Source of the DNA: an uncultured Dietzia sp. | Lineage (GTDB): Bacteria > Actinomycetota > Actinomycetes > Mycobacteriales > Mycobacteriaceae | Length of the DNA stretch: 22,737 bases | Direction of reading: 5' to 3' | Assembly (NCBI GenBank): GCA_946570335.1 | Contig: CAMNYG010000001.1 | Span: 1-22,737 of the forward strand | Shown here: one piece after another, positions 1 through 14,283 of the stretch | Layout: each line of letters starts with the position of its first letter | How positions within the stretch are numbered: the stretch's first letter is position 1 | Position numbers and translations under genes: made by a program | Notes under the pieces: model-generated | Told to the model about the DNA's origin: nothing | Database searches by the model: none | The model's input: only the letters and a program-made list of their open reading frames with translations

Positions 1-2396
<2,396 letters not shown>

Positions 2397-2470
2397 GGGC
2401 CGGATCAACCACCACGCTCGCGGTAGCTGTGCCCGACCGCCCGTGGACAACTTTCGAAGGAGTACCGACT

Positions 2471-3034
2471 ATGGCGTCCACCGCCGATTTCAAGAACGGC
2501 CTCGTCCTCAAAGAAGAGGGGCAGCTGTGGCAGATCGTCGAGTTCCAACACGTCAAGCCGGGTAAGGGGCCCGCTTTCGTGCGGACCAAGCTCAAGAACG
2601 TCGTGACAGGTAAGAACGTCGACAAGACATTCAGTGCCGGTGTGAAGGTCGAGATCGCGACGGTCGACCGTCGCGACATGACCTTCCTGTACCGCGACGG
2701 TGAGGACTACGTACTCATGGACGAGCAGGATTTCGAGCAGATCAACGTCTCACCCGCCGTCATGGGTGACGGTGCCCGTTTCCTGCTCGAGAACACCTCC
2801 GTCCAGGTGTCGATGCACGAAGGCTCTCCGCTGTTCGCCGAGATGCCCGTGGCCGTGGACCTCGTCGTCCAGCACACCGATCCGGGTCTGCAGGGCGACC
2901 GCTCCACCGGCGGCACCAAGCCCGCCACGCTCGAAACCGGCGCCGAGGTGCAGGTCCCGCTGTTCATCAACACCGGCGACAAGCTTCGCATCGACACCCG
3001 CGACGGCCACTACCTCAGCCGGGTGAACGACTGA
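2471..3034 (+). CDS. efp: Translation elongation factor P
   Basis: Binds between the ribosomal P and E sites and rescues ribosomes stalled on consecutive prolines. The 187-aa product has the usual three beta-barrel domains (KOW-like N domain, then two OB folds). The loop that reaches the peptidyl-transferase centre reads PGKGP with Lys32 at its tip. This palindromic loop marks the actinobacterial EF-P subgroup reported to work without modification of the lysine, and none of the modification genes (epmA, epmB, earP, ymfI) are in this window. ATG 2471 is chosen because GAAGGAG (2456-2462) lies 8 nt upstream and the length is exactly family-typical. The reading frame is open much further upstream, but that part only runs out of frame through pepQ. 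The 74-bp gap before it holds no clear promoter. nusB follows after 2 nt. Confidence 0.98.
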   Translation: MASTADFKNGLVLKEEGQLWQIVEFQHVKPGKGPAFVRTKLKNVVTGKNVDKTFSAGVKVEIATVDRRDMTFLYRDGEDYVLMDEQDFEQINVSPAVMGDGARFLLENTSVQVSMHEGSPLFAEMPVAVDLVVQHTDPGLQGDRSTGGTKPATLETGAEVQVPLFINTGDKLRIDTRDGHYLSRVND

Positions 3035-3036
3035 TC

Positions 3037-3684
3037 ATGTCGGAAGAGTTCGATCACCGGCGCCGGGGGTCCCGGTACCGGGCCCGCCGGCGCGCCGTGT
3101 CGCTGTTGTTCGAGGCCGAACTGCGCGACGCCGACGTCGTGGAGCTGGCGGAAGAGCGCCGCCGTATGGGTGAGTCCTCCCAGGAGTTCCACGACGTCGC
3201 CCCGTTCACGATGGAGATCGTCGCCGGAGTCGCGGAACGCCTGGACAGGCTCGACTCGATGATCGCCGAGCACCTGCGTGAGTGGACTCTCGAACGTCTT
3301 CCCGCCGTCGACCGAGCGGTGCTGCGCGCGGGGGCGTGGGAGCTGCTGTTCGGCACCCAGGAGACCGATTCCGCGATCGTGATCGACCAGTCGGTTCTCC
3401 TCGTGGCGGACCTGTCCGCGGAGAAGTCGATCCCGTACGTCAACGCCGTACTCGACCGGGTGGCCGGTCTGGCGGACCACATACGCGCAGCAGAACAGGC
3501 GGTGTCCGTTCTCGATCCCGCGTCGGGCGTCGGGGCCCCGGCAGAGTCCGACCAGTCCACTTCGTCGTCTCCGGATACGGGCACGGACGCACCGGTGGTG
3601 GAGACCACCGAGGATTCGGCGAGGGTCGACTCCGACGTGTCGCAGACCACGTCGTCGGAGCAGAGCAGCGGCTCCGCGGACTGA
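3037..3684 (+). CDS. nusB: Transcription antitermination factor NusB, with acidic C-terminal tail
   Basis: NusB binds boxA RNA together with NusE (ribosomal protein S10) and promotes antitermination of rRNA operons. The all-helical NusB domain covers about residues 12-150, with an Arg-rich first helix (RYRARRRAVSLLFEAEL) and the conserved late motifs LPAVDRAVLRAGAWELL and KSIPYVNAVLDRVA. At 215 aa it is about 60 residues longer than typical NusB. The extra C-terminus (about 153-215) is Ser/Thr/Asp/Glu-rich and low in complexity, so it is probably disordered. The start ATG 3037 is 2 nt after the efp stop, with only a weak ribosome site, which suggests coupling to efp. The end of the gene runs into the pyrR leader, so the pyrR promoter may lie in its last codons. 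Confidence 0.95.
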   Translation: MSEEFDHRRRGSRYRARRRAVSLLFEAELRDADVVELAEERRRMGESSQEFHDVAPFTMEIVAGVAERLDRLDSMIAEHLREWTLERLPAVDRAVLRAGAWELLFGTQETDSAIVIDQSVLLVADLSAEKSIPYVNAVLDRVAGLADHIRAAEQAVSVLDPASGVGAPAESDQSTSSSPDTGTDAPVVETTEDSARVDSDVSQTTSSEQSSGSAD

Positions 3685-3690
3685 TAGTCT
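3685..3690 (+). promoter_or_regulatory. Candidate -10 element of the pyr operon promoter
   Basis: TAGTCT fits the actinobacterial TANNNT -10 pattern and starts right after the nusB stop codon. Transcription would begin near 3697 and give a leader of about 57 nt containing the PyrR loop. No good -35 (TTGNNN) is seen at 16-19 nt spacing, so this is only a candidate; the operon may also be read through from efp-nusB. A perfect 10-bp palindrome, GATAGCTATC (3699-3708), lies just downstream. Confidence 0.3.
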
Positions 3691-3708
3691 CAGATCTCGA
3701 TAGCTATC

Positions 3709-3741
3709 CCTTTAACGAGCCGTCCAGCGAGGCGGACAAGG
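3709..3741 (+). promoter_or_regulatory. PyrR-binding RNA loop covering the pyrR ribosome site
   Basis: The stretch 3721-3734 matches the known PyrR-binding loop consensus ARUCCNGNGAGGYU at 12 of 14 positions, and the two differences are the outermost pair (A-U replaced by C-G), so pairing is kept. Predicted fold: C3721-G3734 and G3722-C3733, bulged U3723, then C3724-G3732 and C3725-G3731 closing the loop AGCGA. Below a purine-rich internal bulge (TAACGAG, 3713-3719), CCTT (3709-3712) pairs with AAGG (3738-3741), part of the Shine-Dalgarno AAGGAGG (3738-3744). PyrR bound with UMP or UTP would stabilise the fold and block translation of pyrR. This is the translational-repression mode described for mycobacterial pyr operons. 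No terminator hairpin with a T-run is present, so transcription attenuation of the Bacillus type is unlikely. Confidence 0.8.
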
Positions 3742-3750
3742 AGGTGGTGA

Positions 3751-5272
<1,522 letters not shown>

Positions 5273-5276
<4 letters not shown>

Positions 5277-6589
5277 CCGCCTCCGAATCCCCGACCCTGC
5301 TGCTTCGGCGGGTCCGCCCGTACGGCGAGGGTGCCCCCGTGGACGTGCTCATCCGCGACGGCCACATCGCGGCGATCGGGCCCGATGCCGGCGCGGGCAC
5401 CTCACCGGACGTCGAGAGACACGATCTCGACGGTGCCGTGCTACTGCCCGGGTTCGTCGACCTGCACACCCACCTCCGGGAGCCGGGTCGCGAGGACACT
5501 GAGACCATTTCGACAGGATCCGCCGCCGCCGCACTGGGGGGCTACACGGCCGTGTTCGCCATGGCCAACACTCAACCGGCTCAGGACAACCAGACCGTGA
5601 CCGACTCGGTCTGGCGGATCGGCCGAGAGGTCGGACTGTGCGACGTTCACCCGGTGGGTGCCGTGACCCTCGGGCTCAAGGGTGAACAGCTCACCGAGAT
5701 GGGGCAGATGGCCGACGGGGCGGCGAAGGTCAAGATCTTCTCCGACGACGGGATGTGCGTCTACGACCCCCTCATCATGCGGCGGGCTCTCGAGTACTCC
5801 GCCGGGCTCGGTGTCCTCATCGCCCAACATGCGGAGGAGCCGCGCCTCACCCGGGGCGCGGTCGCTCACGAGGGACCCAACGCCGCACGACTGGGGCTGA
5901 CCGGCTGGCCCCGTTCGGCCGAGGAATCGATCGTCGCCCGCGACGCCATCCTCGCCCGCGACGCCGGTGCCCGTGTCCACATCTGTCATGCCTCCACAAC
6001 GGGCACAGTGGAGCTGCTGAAGTGGGCCAAGGACCAGGACATCTCGATCACCGCCGAGGTCACCCCCCACCACCTGCTGCTCGACGACTCACGACTTGAA
6101 ACCTACGACGGCGTCTACCGCGTCAATCCGCCGCTCCGCGAGGCACACGACACGCTGGCGCTACGGGAGGCGCTCGTCTCCGGGGTCATCGACTGCGTCG
6201 CGACCGACCACGCCCCGCACGCCGCTCAGGAGAAGTGCTGCGAGTTCGCTGCGGCCCGCCCCGGGATGCTGGGACTCGAGACCGCGCTCCCGATAGTCGC
6301 CGCCCTGCTCGTCGAGACAGGGGACATGACCTGGCGGGATCTCGCCCGTGTGATGAGCGTTCGTCCGGCGGAGATCGCCGGACTGACCGATCAGGGTCGG
6401 CCGATCGAGGTGGGGGAACCGGCGAACCTCGCCGTCGTCGACCCCGATTCCCCCTGGACGGTGATCGGCGACGAGCTCGCAAGCCTGTCCGCCAACACCC
6501 CGTACGAGGGGATGACCTTCGCAGCGAGGGTCGTGGGCACGGTCTACAAGGGACGTATGACCAGCCGCGACGGAAAGGTGCTCGCATGA
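5273..6589 (+). CDS. pyrC: Dihydroorotase
   Basis: Cyclises carbamoyl aspartate to dihydroorotate in the cytosol. The 438-aa product is the long, class I (Bacillus/Aquifex-like) type of the amidohydrolase superfamily. Metal-site residues are visible: His65 and His67 in the [10 protein letters not shown] motif, His186 (IAQHAEE), His239 (in HICHAST) and Asp312 (in VATDHAPH). The substrate-contact run [10 protein letters not shown] is also present. GTG 5273 overlaps the pyrB stop (GTGA), with GGAAGGA (5258-5264) 8 nt upstream. The direct overlap with pyrB fits the known physical association of these two enzymes in some bacteria, but that association is only an inference here. Confidence 0.98.
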
Positions 6590-7134
6590 CCCAGAACTTC
6601 TGGACGGCGCTCGTGGTGCTCGTCCTCGTGCTCATCCTCATCGGTCTGATGACGCTCGGGTGGCGCAACCGCAGTCGGTCGCAGGCCGGACTCTACGACG
6701 CGCTGCCACAGCCGCCCGACGAACCGGGTGAGGTCGTACTCGGCCCTCTGACCGGCGTCTACATCGGCAGTACCGTCGCCGGGGACTGGCAGGCGAGGAT
6801 CGCGCGCCCCCCGCTCGGACACCGCTCGGCAGCGACGCTGACGGCCCACACCGACGGCATCCGGCTCGAACTCGCCACGGACGTCGTGTGGATTCCCCGC
6901 GCAGACCTCGTCGACGTCCGTCGGGCGTCCGCTCTGGCCAACAAGACCGTCCCCGGCGGCGGGATCCTGGTCGCCCGCTGGCAGGTCGCCTCGTCAGACG
7001 GATACACGCTGATCGACTCAGGATTCCGCGCGGACGACAAGGACAATTATCCGCGCTGGGAGAAGCTCCGCGGCGACGCGGCGTCCTCCGACCCCACAGA
7101 CACCCCGACCTCCAGCACCGAGGAGAAGCAGTGA
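6586..7134 (+). CDS. Conserved membrane-anchored protein of the pyr operon, function unknown (PH-like domain)
   Basis: A 182-aa protein with one clear N-terminal transmembrane segment (about residues 6-26, rich in Val/Leu/Ile), then a positively charged stop sequence (WRNRSRS), so the rest probably faces the cytoplasm. The soluble part (about 45-165) is rich in beta-strand-like stretches and resembles the PH-like protein that sits at the same place, between pyrC and carA, in mycobacteria (position of Rv1382). The tail is Ser/Thr/Glu-rich and probably disordered. It overlaps pyrC by 4 nt (ATGA) and carA by 4 nt (GTGA), which indicates co-translation with pyrimidine enzymes. No catalytic motif is visible. 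A role in anchoring pyrimidine enzymes at the membrane is possible but unproven. Confidence 0.85.
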   Translation: MTQNFWTALVVLVLVLILIGLMTLGWRNRSRSQAGLYDALPQPPDEPGEVVLGPLTGVYIGSTVAGDWQARIARPPLGHRSAATLTAHTDGIRLELATDVVWIPRADLVDVRRASALANKTVPGGGILVARWQVASSDGYTLIDSGFRADDKDNYPRWEKLRGDAASSDPTDTPTSSTEEKQ

Positions 7135-8341
7135 CATCGCAGACCAGCATGCCCGCGCCGCACGGGGGCCGCGGTCCCGCGGCGCTCGTCCTCGAGGACG
7201 GACGCATCCACCGCGGCACCGCCTTCGGCGCGACGGGCACGGCCCTCGGCGAAGCGGTCTTCACCACGGCAATGTCCGGCTACCAGGAGACCCTGACGGA
7301 CCCGTCGTACTGCCGCCAGATCGTCGTCACCACAGCTCCCCAGATCGGCAACACCGGCTGGAACGACGAGGACGGCGAATCTCTTCTCGACGGTGAGGAC
7401 CGCGGTGGCCGCATCTGGGTCTCGGGACTGGTCATCCGTGACCTGTCCCGGCGGGCCTCCAACTTCCGAGCCCAGCGCACCCTCGAGGACGAGATGATCG
7501 CCCAGGAGGCCATAGGCATCGCCGACATCGACACCCGCTCGGTCGTCCGGCACATCCGGGAACGCGGCGCGATGAAGGCCGGCATCTTCTCGGGCGCCGA
7601 CCTGAGCGACGACGAGACGATGATCGCGACCGTCCGAGCACAGGAGTCCATGGCCGGAGCGTCCCTGTCCGAGGAGGTCACGACCGACAAGCCGTACGTG
7701 GTCGAGCCCAGGGACGGGCAGGCCCGCTACTCCGTGGCCGCGTTGGACCTGGGCATCAAGTCCAACACGCCCCGGCTCCTCGCCGAACGCGGCGTCCGTG
7801 TCCACGTCATCCCCGCCTCGTCCACACTGGCGGACATCCTGGACCTGGACGTCGACGGGGTCTTCCTCTCGAACGGCCCCGGCGACCCCGCCACCGCCGG
7901 CGCGGCGGTGCACCTCACGAAGGAGGTGCTGAGCCAGGGCCTCCCGTTCTTCGGGATCTGCTTCGGCAACCAGATCCTCGGCCGCGCACTGGGGCTGGAG
8001 ACCTACAAGATGCGCTTCGGGCATCGCGGTACCAACATCCCCGTGGTCGAGAAGGCCACGGGGAACGTCGCCATCACCTCGCAGAATCACGGATTCGCGC
8101 TACGGGATCCCGAGACGGAGAGCTGGGAGACGCCGTGGGGAACCGCGACCGTCACCCACGTGTGCGCCAACGACGGGACCGTCGAGGGCGTCGCCCTGAC
8201 CGACGGCAGTGCGTTCTCCGTGCAGTACCACCCGGAGGCCGCGGCCGGTCCGCGTGACGCCACCGACCTCTTCGACCGCTTCGTCAGCCTGCTCGGTTCG
8301 TCCGACGCCGGTTCCGCAGACACCAGAAAGGGCGCCCTCTG

Positions 8342-8342
<1 letters not shown>
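7131..8342 (+). CDS. carA: Carbamoyl-phosphate synthase, small (glutaminase) subunit
   Basis: Hydrolyses glutamine and passes ammonia to the large subunit CarB. The 403-aa product has the CarA-specific N-terminal domain (about 15-160) and a class I glutamine amidotransferase domain. The nucleophile is Cys277 in [12 protein letters not shown], and the triad is completed by His367 and Glu369 in the QYHPEA motif. The Phe and Asn after the cysteine (instead of Leu and His of E. coli CarA) are shared with mycobacterial CarA as far as I know. GTG 7131 overlaps the upstream stop (GTGA), with GAGGAG (7120-7125) in front. The frame is open upstream inside the previous gene, but that part does not resemble CarA. 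The stop codon shares one base with the carB start (TGATG). Confidence 0.97.
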
Positions 8343-11700
<3,358 letters not shown>

Positions 11701-11704
<4 letters not shown>

Positions 11705-12552
11705 CCGACGCCGCCCCCGGGGCCCCGTTCGGCGTCCGTCTCCGGTCCGCCATAGCGGACCGGGGCAACCTCTGCGTGGGGATCGACCCGCATCCGGAGC
11801 TGCTCGAGGCCTGGGGGCTCGGTATCGATGCCGCCGGGGTCTCCGAGTTCGCCCGACGCGCGATGGCGGCGTTCGGCGACCTCGTCCCTGCGGTCAAACC
11901 ACAGGTGGCCTTCTTCGAGGAATACGGTTCCGCCGGTATGGCCGTATTGGAAAACCTGCTGGCGGAGATCTCCGCGGCCGGGGCGCTCTCGGTGGCGGAT
12001 GCCAAACGCGGGGACATCGGATCGACGATGGCCGGGTACGCACGTGCCTGGCTGGCCGATGGCGCTCCACTGGCGTGCGATGCTCTCACCGTCTCGCCGT
12101 ATCTCGGCGTCGGGGCACTGGACGCGGCCTTCGCGGCCGCTGCCGACACCGGTAGGGGCGTGTTCGTGCTGGCCCGTACCTCCAATCCTGAGGCCGGTGG
12201 CCTCCAGAGGGCGATCGGGGATCGGGGAACCGTGGCCCAGTCGGTGGTCGACGAGGTCGGCCGCAGGAACGACGCCATGTGCGAGGGCGGCGTTGGCCCG
12301 TTCGGCGTCGTGGTGGGCGCCACGGTGTCCGATCCGCCCCGGTTGGACGCACTGCGGGGACCGGTTCTCATGCCCGGTGTGGGGGAGCAGGGCGGAACTC
12401 ACGCCGACGTACGACGGATAGCCGGATCCGCGCTGCCCGACACCCTCGTCAACGTCTCTCGCCACGTGTTGCGGGCGGGTCCGGACGTCGAGACGATGCG
12501 ATCGGTGGTCGCCGAGCTGGGCCACCGGTACCGGTTCGTCGAAGCCTCCTGA
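11701..12552 (+). CDS. pyrF: Orotidine 5'-phosphate decarboxylase (type 2)
   Basis: Decarboxylates OMP to UMP, the last step of the pathway. The 283-aa product is the longer type 2 form found in mycobacteria and myxobacteria. The catalytic motif DAKRGD is at residues 100-105, with Asp100, Lys102 and Asp105 as the expected charge network. The [12 protein letters not shown] run (about residues 63-74) is the other family landmark. ATG 11701 overlaps the carB stop (ATGA). It is the last gene of the pyr operon: a 419-bp gap follows. pyrD and pyrE are not in the operon. Confidence 0.97.
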
Positions 12553-12562
12553 GCACCGCGTT

Positions 12563-12604
12563 CACCTCTGTCCACACCAGGCACAGGTGTTACCGGGTGA
12601 GGTG
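12563..12604 (+). repeat. Nested inverted repeat after pyrF
   Basis: An outer pair, CACCTC (12563-12568) with GAGGTG (12599-12604), encloses an inner pair, ACACC (12574-12578) with GGTGT (12586-12590), around a 7-nt loop. It begins 10 nt after the pyrF stop. It could be a 3'-end stabilising or Rho-independent-like structure, but there is no T-run. Confidence 0.35.
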
Positions 12605-12720
12605 GTGTCAACAGGTGCCGTCTCGGCATATTTCAGGCGTTTCTCATCGCGTCCCTCACCGCTCAGGGCTAGTCTGCCTCTAACCTCAAAGCGTCAAATC
12701 GCATGTCAGGCAGGGTTCCA

Positions 12721-12735
12721 CACGGGGCCCCCGTG
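12721..12735. repeat. GC-rich palindrome in the mihF upstream region
   Basis: CACGGGG (12721-12727) and CCCCGTG (12729-12735) form a perfect 7-bp inverted repeat around one base. In DNA this is an operator-like palindrome; in RNA it would give a 5-bp stem with loop GGCCC. No function can be assigned. Confidence 0.4.
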
Positions 12736-12839
12736 CCGGAGCACTGCAGGTCGGCCGCGTACTGTTGCTGAGGTCATCAGGCCCGCTGCGGTCGTCGCCC
12801 CGTTAGGGGAGCGGCATCGCCCGGGTACGGTGAGCACGA

Positions 12840-12855
12840 GGGAGCGCCCGCTCCC
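12840..12855. repeat. Strong short hairpin in the mihF leader
   Basis: GGGAGCG (12840-12846) and CGCTCCC (12849-12855) are perfect inverted repeats 2 nt apart. As RNA it folds to a 6-bp stem with a GCCC tetraloop. It is followed by GGAACGATC rather than T residues, so a simple intrinsic terminator is unlikely. It lies about 117 nt before the mihF start. Confidence 0.45.
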
Positions 12856-12912
12856 GGAACGATCCGCAGCCCGCGGACGCGCCGGGAACGGTCACCGCAC
12901 ACCAGACGCCGG

Positions 12913-12928
12913 TGTCCTACGTTGGACA
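12913..12928. promoter_or_regulatory. Operator-like palindrome overlapping a candidate -10 before mihF
   Basis: TGTCC (12913-12917) and GGACA (12924-12928) flank TACGTT, whose central ACGT is itself palindromic, so 14 of 16 bases are symmetric. TACGTT (12918-12923) also fits the TANNNT -10 pattern and would start transcription about 42 nt before mihF. A regulator bound here would block that promoter. No good -35 is seen, so the promoter reading is tentative. Confidence 0.35.
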
Positions 12929-12971
12929 TCAGCGTGAGTCATGAGACACATACGAACGAGACGGAGGAATT

Positions 12972-13295
12972 GTGGCCCTTCCCCAGTTGACCGATGAGCA
13001 GCGTGCTGCTGCTCTGGAGAAGGCGGCTGCGGCCCGTCGTGCCCGGGCTGAGCTCAAGGAGCGTCTGAAGCGCGGCGGCACCGACCTCAAGCAGGTGCTC
13101 AAAGACGCCGAGTCCGACGAGATCCTCGGCAAGATGAAGGTCTCGGCGCTGCTCGAGGCTCTGCCCAAGGTCGGTAAGGTCAAGGCCCAGGAGATCATGA
13201 CCGAGCTGGAGATCGCGCCCACGCGTCGCCTGCGTGGTCTGGGCGACAGGCAGCGGCGCGCGCTGCTCGAGCGGTTCGACTTCACGGTCGACTGA
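12972..13295 (+). CDS. mihF: Actinobacterial integration host factor
   Basis: A small basic nucleoid-associated protein that bends DNA and shapes the chromosome; unrelated in fold to E. coli IHF. The 107-aa product has a long N-terminal helix with alternating Ala/Arg/Glu/Lys (about residues 8-50) and a helix-two-turn-helix DNA-binding part (about 55-100) with [13 protein letters not shown] and the basic run [13 protein letters not shown]. The length agrees with Streptomyces sIHF and the short form of mycobacterial mIHF. GTG 12972 follows GGAGGAA (12963-12969) closely. The neighbours gmk, rpoZ, coaBC and metK follow in the same order as in mycobacteria. The upstream gap holds palindromes that may control it. 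Confidence 0.96.
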   Translation: MALPQLTDEQRAAALEKAAAARRARAELKERLKRGGTDLKQVLKDAESDEILGKMKVSALLEALPKVGKVKAQEIMTELEIAPTRRLRGLGDRQRRALLERFDFTVD

Positions 13296-13302
13296 TCGAC
13301 GC

Positions 13303-13902
13303 ATGAACGAACCGTCGTCCGGGGGCAACTCCCCGGAGCCGACGGCGAAGAGGGGCCGGCTGATCGTCTTGGCCGGCCCCTCCGCCGTCGGCAAGTCAAC
13401 CGTTGTCGCCCGCCTTCGGGAGCGTGTGCCCGACCTGTACTTCAGTGTGTCGATGACCACGCGCGCACCGCGTCCCGGTGAGATCCACGGACACGACTAC
13501 TTCTTCGTGTCGACGGATGATTTCCGGGATGCCGTGAGCGAGGGCCAGATGCTCGAGTGGGCCGAGATCCACCGTGGCCTGCAGCTGTCCGGCACCCCGG
13601 CGGAGCCGGTGCACCGGGCACTTGAGGCCGGTCGTCCTGTTCTGATCGAGGTCGACCTCGAGGGTGTCCGGCAGATTCGCGAGTCCATCCCCGAAGGGCG
13701 GACCGTGTTCCTGTCGCCGCCGTCGTGGGAGGAGCTCGAGAAGCGACTCCGCGGTAGGGGCACCGAACCGAACGAGGTCGTGGCACGCCGACTCGACACG
13801 GCGAAGGTCGAAATGGATGCCCGCCACGAGTTCGACGAGATCGTCGTGAACGACGAACTCGAAGCGGCGGTGGACCAGTTGGTATCATTGCTGGTCGACT
13901 AA
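13303..13902 (+). CDS. gmk: Guanylate kinase
   Basis: Phosphorylates GMP to GDP with ATP in the cytosol. The product is 199 aa from ATG 13303, 7 nt after the mihF stop. The P-loop GPSAVGKST is at residues 25-33, followed by the GMP-binding run [12 protein letters not shown] and the segment SGTPAEPV. The Asp of LIEVDLEG and the lid region with RLRGRGTE are present. The frame is open a little further upstream inside mihF, but that does not resemble the family. The first 18 residues are polar and non-conserved. The last 14 codons form one arm of a strong predicted hairpin that crosses the stop codon. Confidence 0.97.
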   Translation: MNEPSSGGNSPEPTAKRGRLIVLAGPSAVGKSTVVARLRERVPDLYFSVSMTTRAPRPGEIHGHDYFFVSTDDFRDAVSEGQMLEWAEIHRGLQLSGTPAEPVHRALEAGRPVLIEVDLEGVRQIRESIPEGRTVFLSPPSWEELEKRLRGRGTEPNEVVARRLDTAKVEMDARHEFDEIVVNDELEAAVDQLVSLLVD

Positions 13903-13915
13903 CGCCGCCGCTTCG
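13860..13915 (+). other. Long nested hairpin across the gmk stop codon
   Basis: An 11-bp perfect stem pairs CGAAGCGGCGG (13860-13870, inside gmk) with CCGCCGCTTCG (13905-13915, after the stop). Within the 34-nt loop a second stem pairs GACCAG (13873-13878) with CTGGTC (13891-13896). No T-run follows. TATCAT (13883-13888), a fair -10 match, lies in the inner loop and could drive rpoZ. The element may protect or process the gmk 3' end, tune read-through to rpoZ, or be chance in GC-rich coding DNA. Confidence 0.45.
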
Positions 13916-13998
13916 TCACGCCGTGTATTGGAGGCCGGGCGCGGCTCTCAACGTCATCCGACGCACCATCCAAGCTTGTACCCAGAGGAGAACCCATA

Positions 13999-14283
13999 GT
14001 GGCCACCACCGAAGCTGCAGCGGCCACCCCGCTGTACGACACCCCGATCGGCATCACCAATCCCCCGATCGACGAACTCCTCGAGCGGGCGTCCTCCAAG
14101 TACGCGCTCGTGATCTTCGCCGCCAAGCGTGCGCGTCAGATCAACTCGTACTACAACCAGATCGAAGAGGGCATCCTCGAGTACGTCGGCCCGCTCGTCG
14201 ATCCGGGTCTCCACGAGAAGCCTCTGACCATCGCTCTGCGTGAGCTCCACTCCGATCTCCTCGACTGCGCCGAGGGCGAGTGA
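13999..14283 (+). CDS. rpoZ: DNA-directed RNA polymerase omega subunit
   Basis: Omega binds the beta' subunit and helps RNA polymerase assembly. The 94-aa product has the conserved core (residues about 18-50: [18 protein letters not shown], then AAKRARQIN) and the C-terminal half [10 protein letters not shown] typical of actinobacterial omega. GTG 13999 has AGAGGAG (13984-13990) 8 nt upstream. The 96-bp gap after gmk holds the 3' arm of the gmk hairpin and no certain promoter. The 3' end overlaps coaBC by 4 nt. Confidence 0.97.
   Translation: MATTEAAAATPLYDTPIGITNPPIDELLERASSKYALVIFAAKRARQINSYYNQIEEGILEYVGPLVDPGLHEKPLTIALRELHSDLLDCAEGE

Larger units (their letters stand above)
12553..12971. 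other. Long intergenic region between pyrF and mihF with several inverted repeats
   Basis: The only gap above 300 bp. I see no convincing gene: an open frame at 12587-12937 (+) has low-GC third positions unlike its neighbours (TTA, TCA, ACA, CAA codons), no ribosome site and an Arg/Ser/Pro-rich product. The region holds inverted repeats at 12563-12604, 12721-12735, 12840-12855 and 12913-12928, and a TAGTCT (12670-12675) that could be a -10 element. None of the hairpins has a T-run, so no classic terminator for the pyr operon is found. It may hold promoters and a long leader of mihF, or a small RNA. Confidence 0.6.

Noticed and set aside
6888..7130. Upstream in-frame extension of carA
   Set aside because: Overlaps the membrane protein gene out of frame; GTG 7131 has a good ribosome site and gives a normal CarA.
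12587..12937. 116-codon + strand open frame in the pyrF-mihF gap
   Set aside because: Codon use lacks the GC-rich third positions of real genes here, there is no ribosome site, and the product is Arg/Ser/Pro-rich and unrecognisable.
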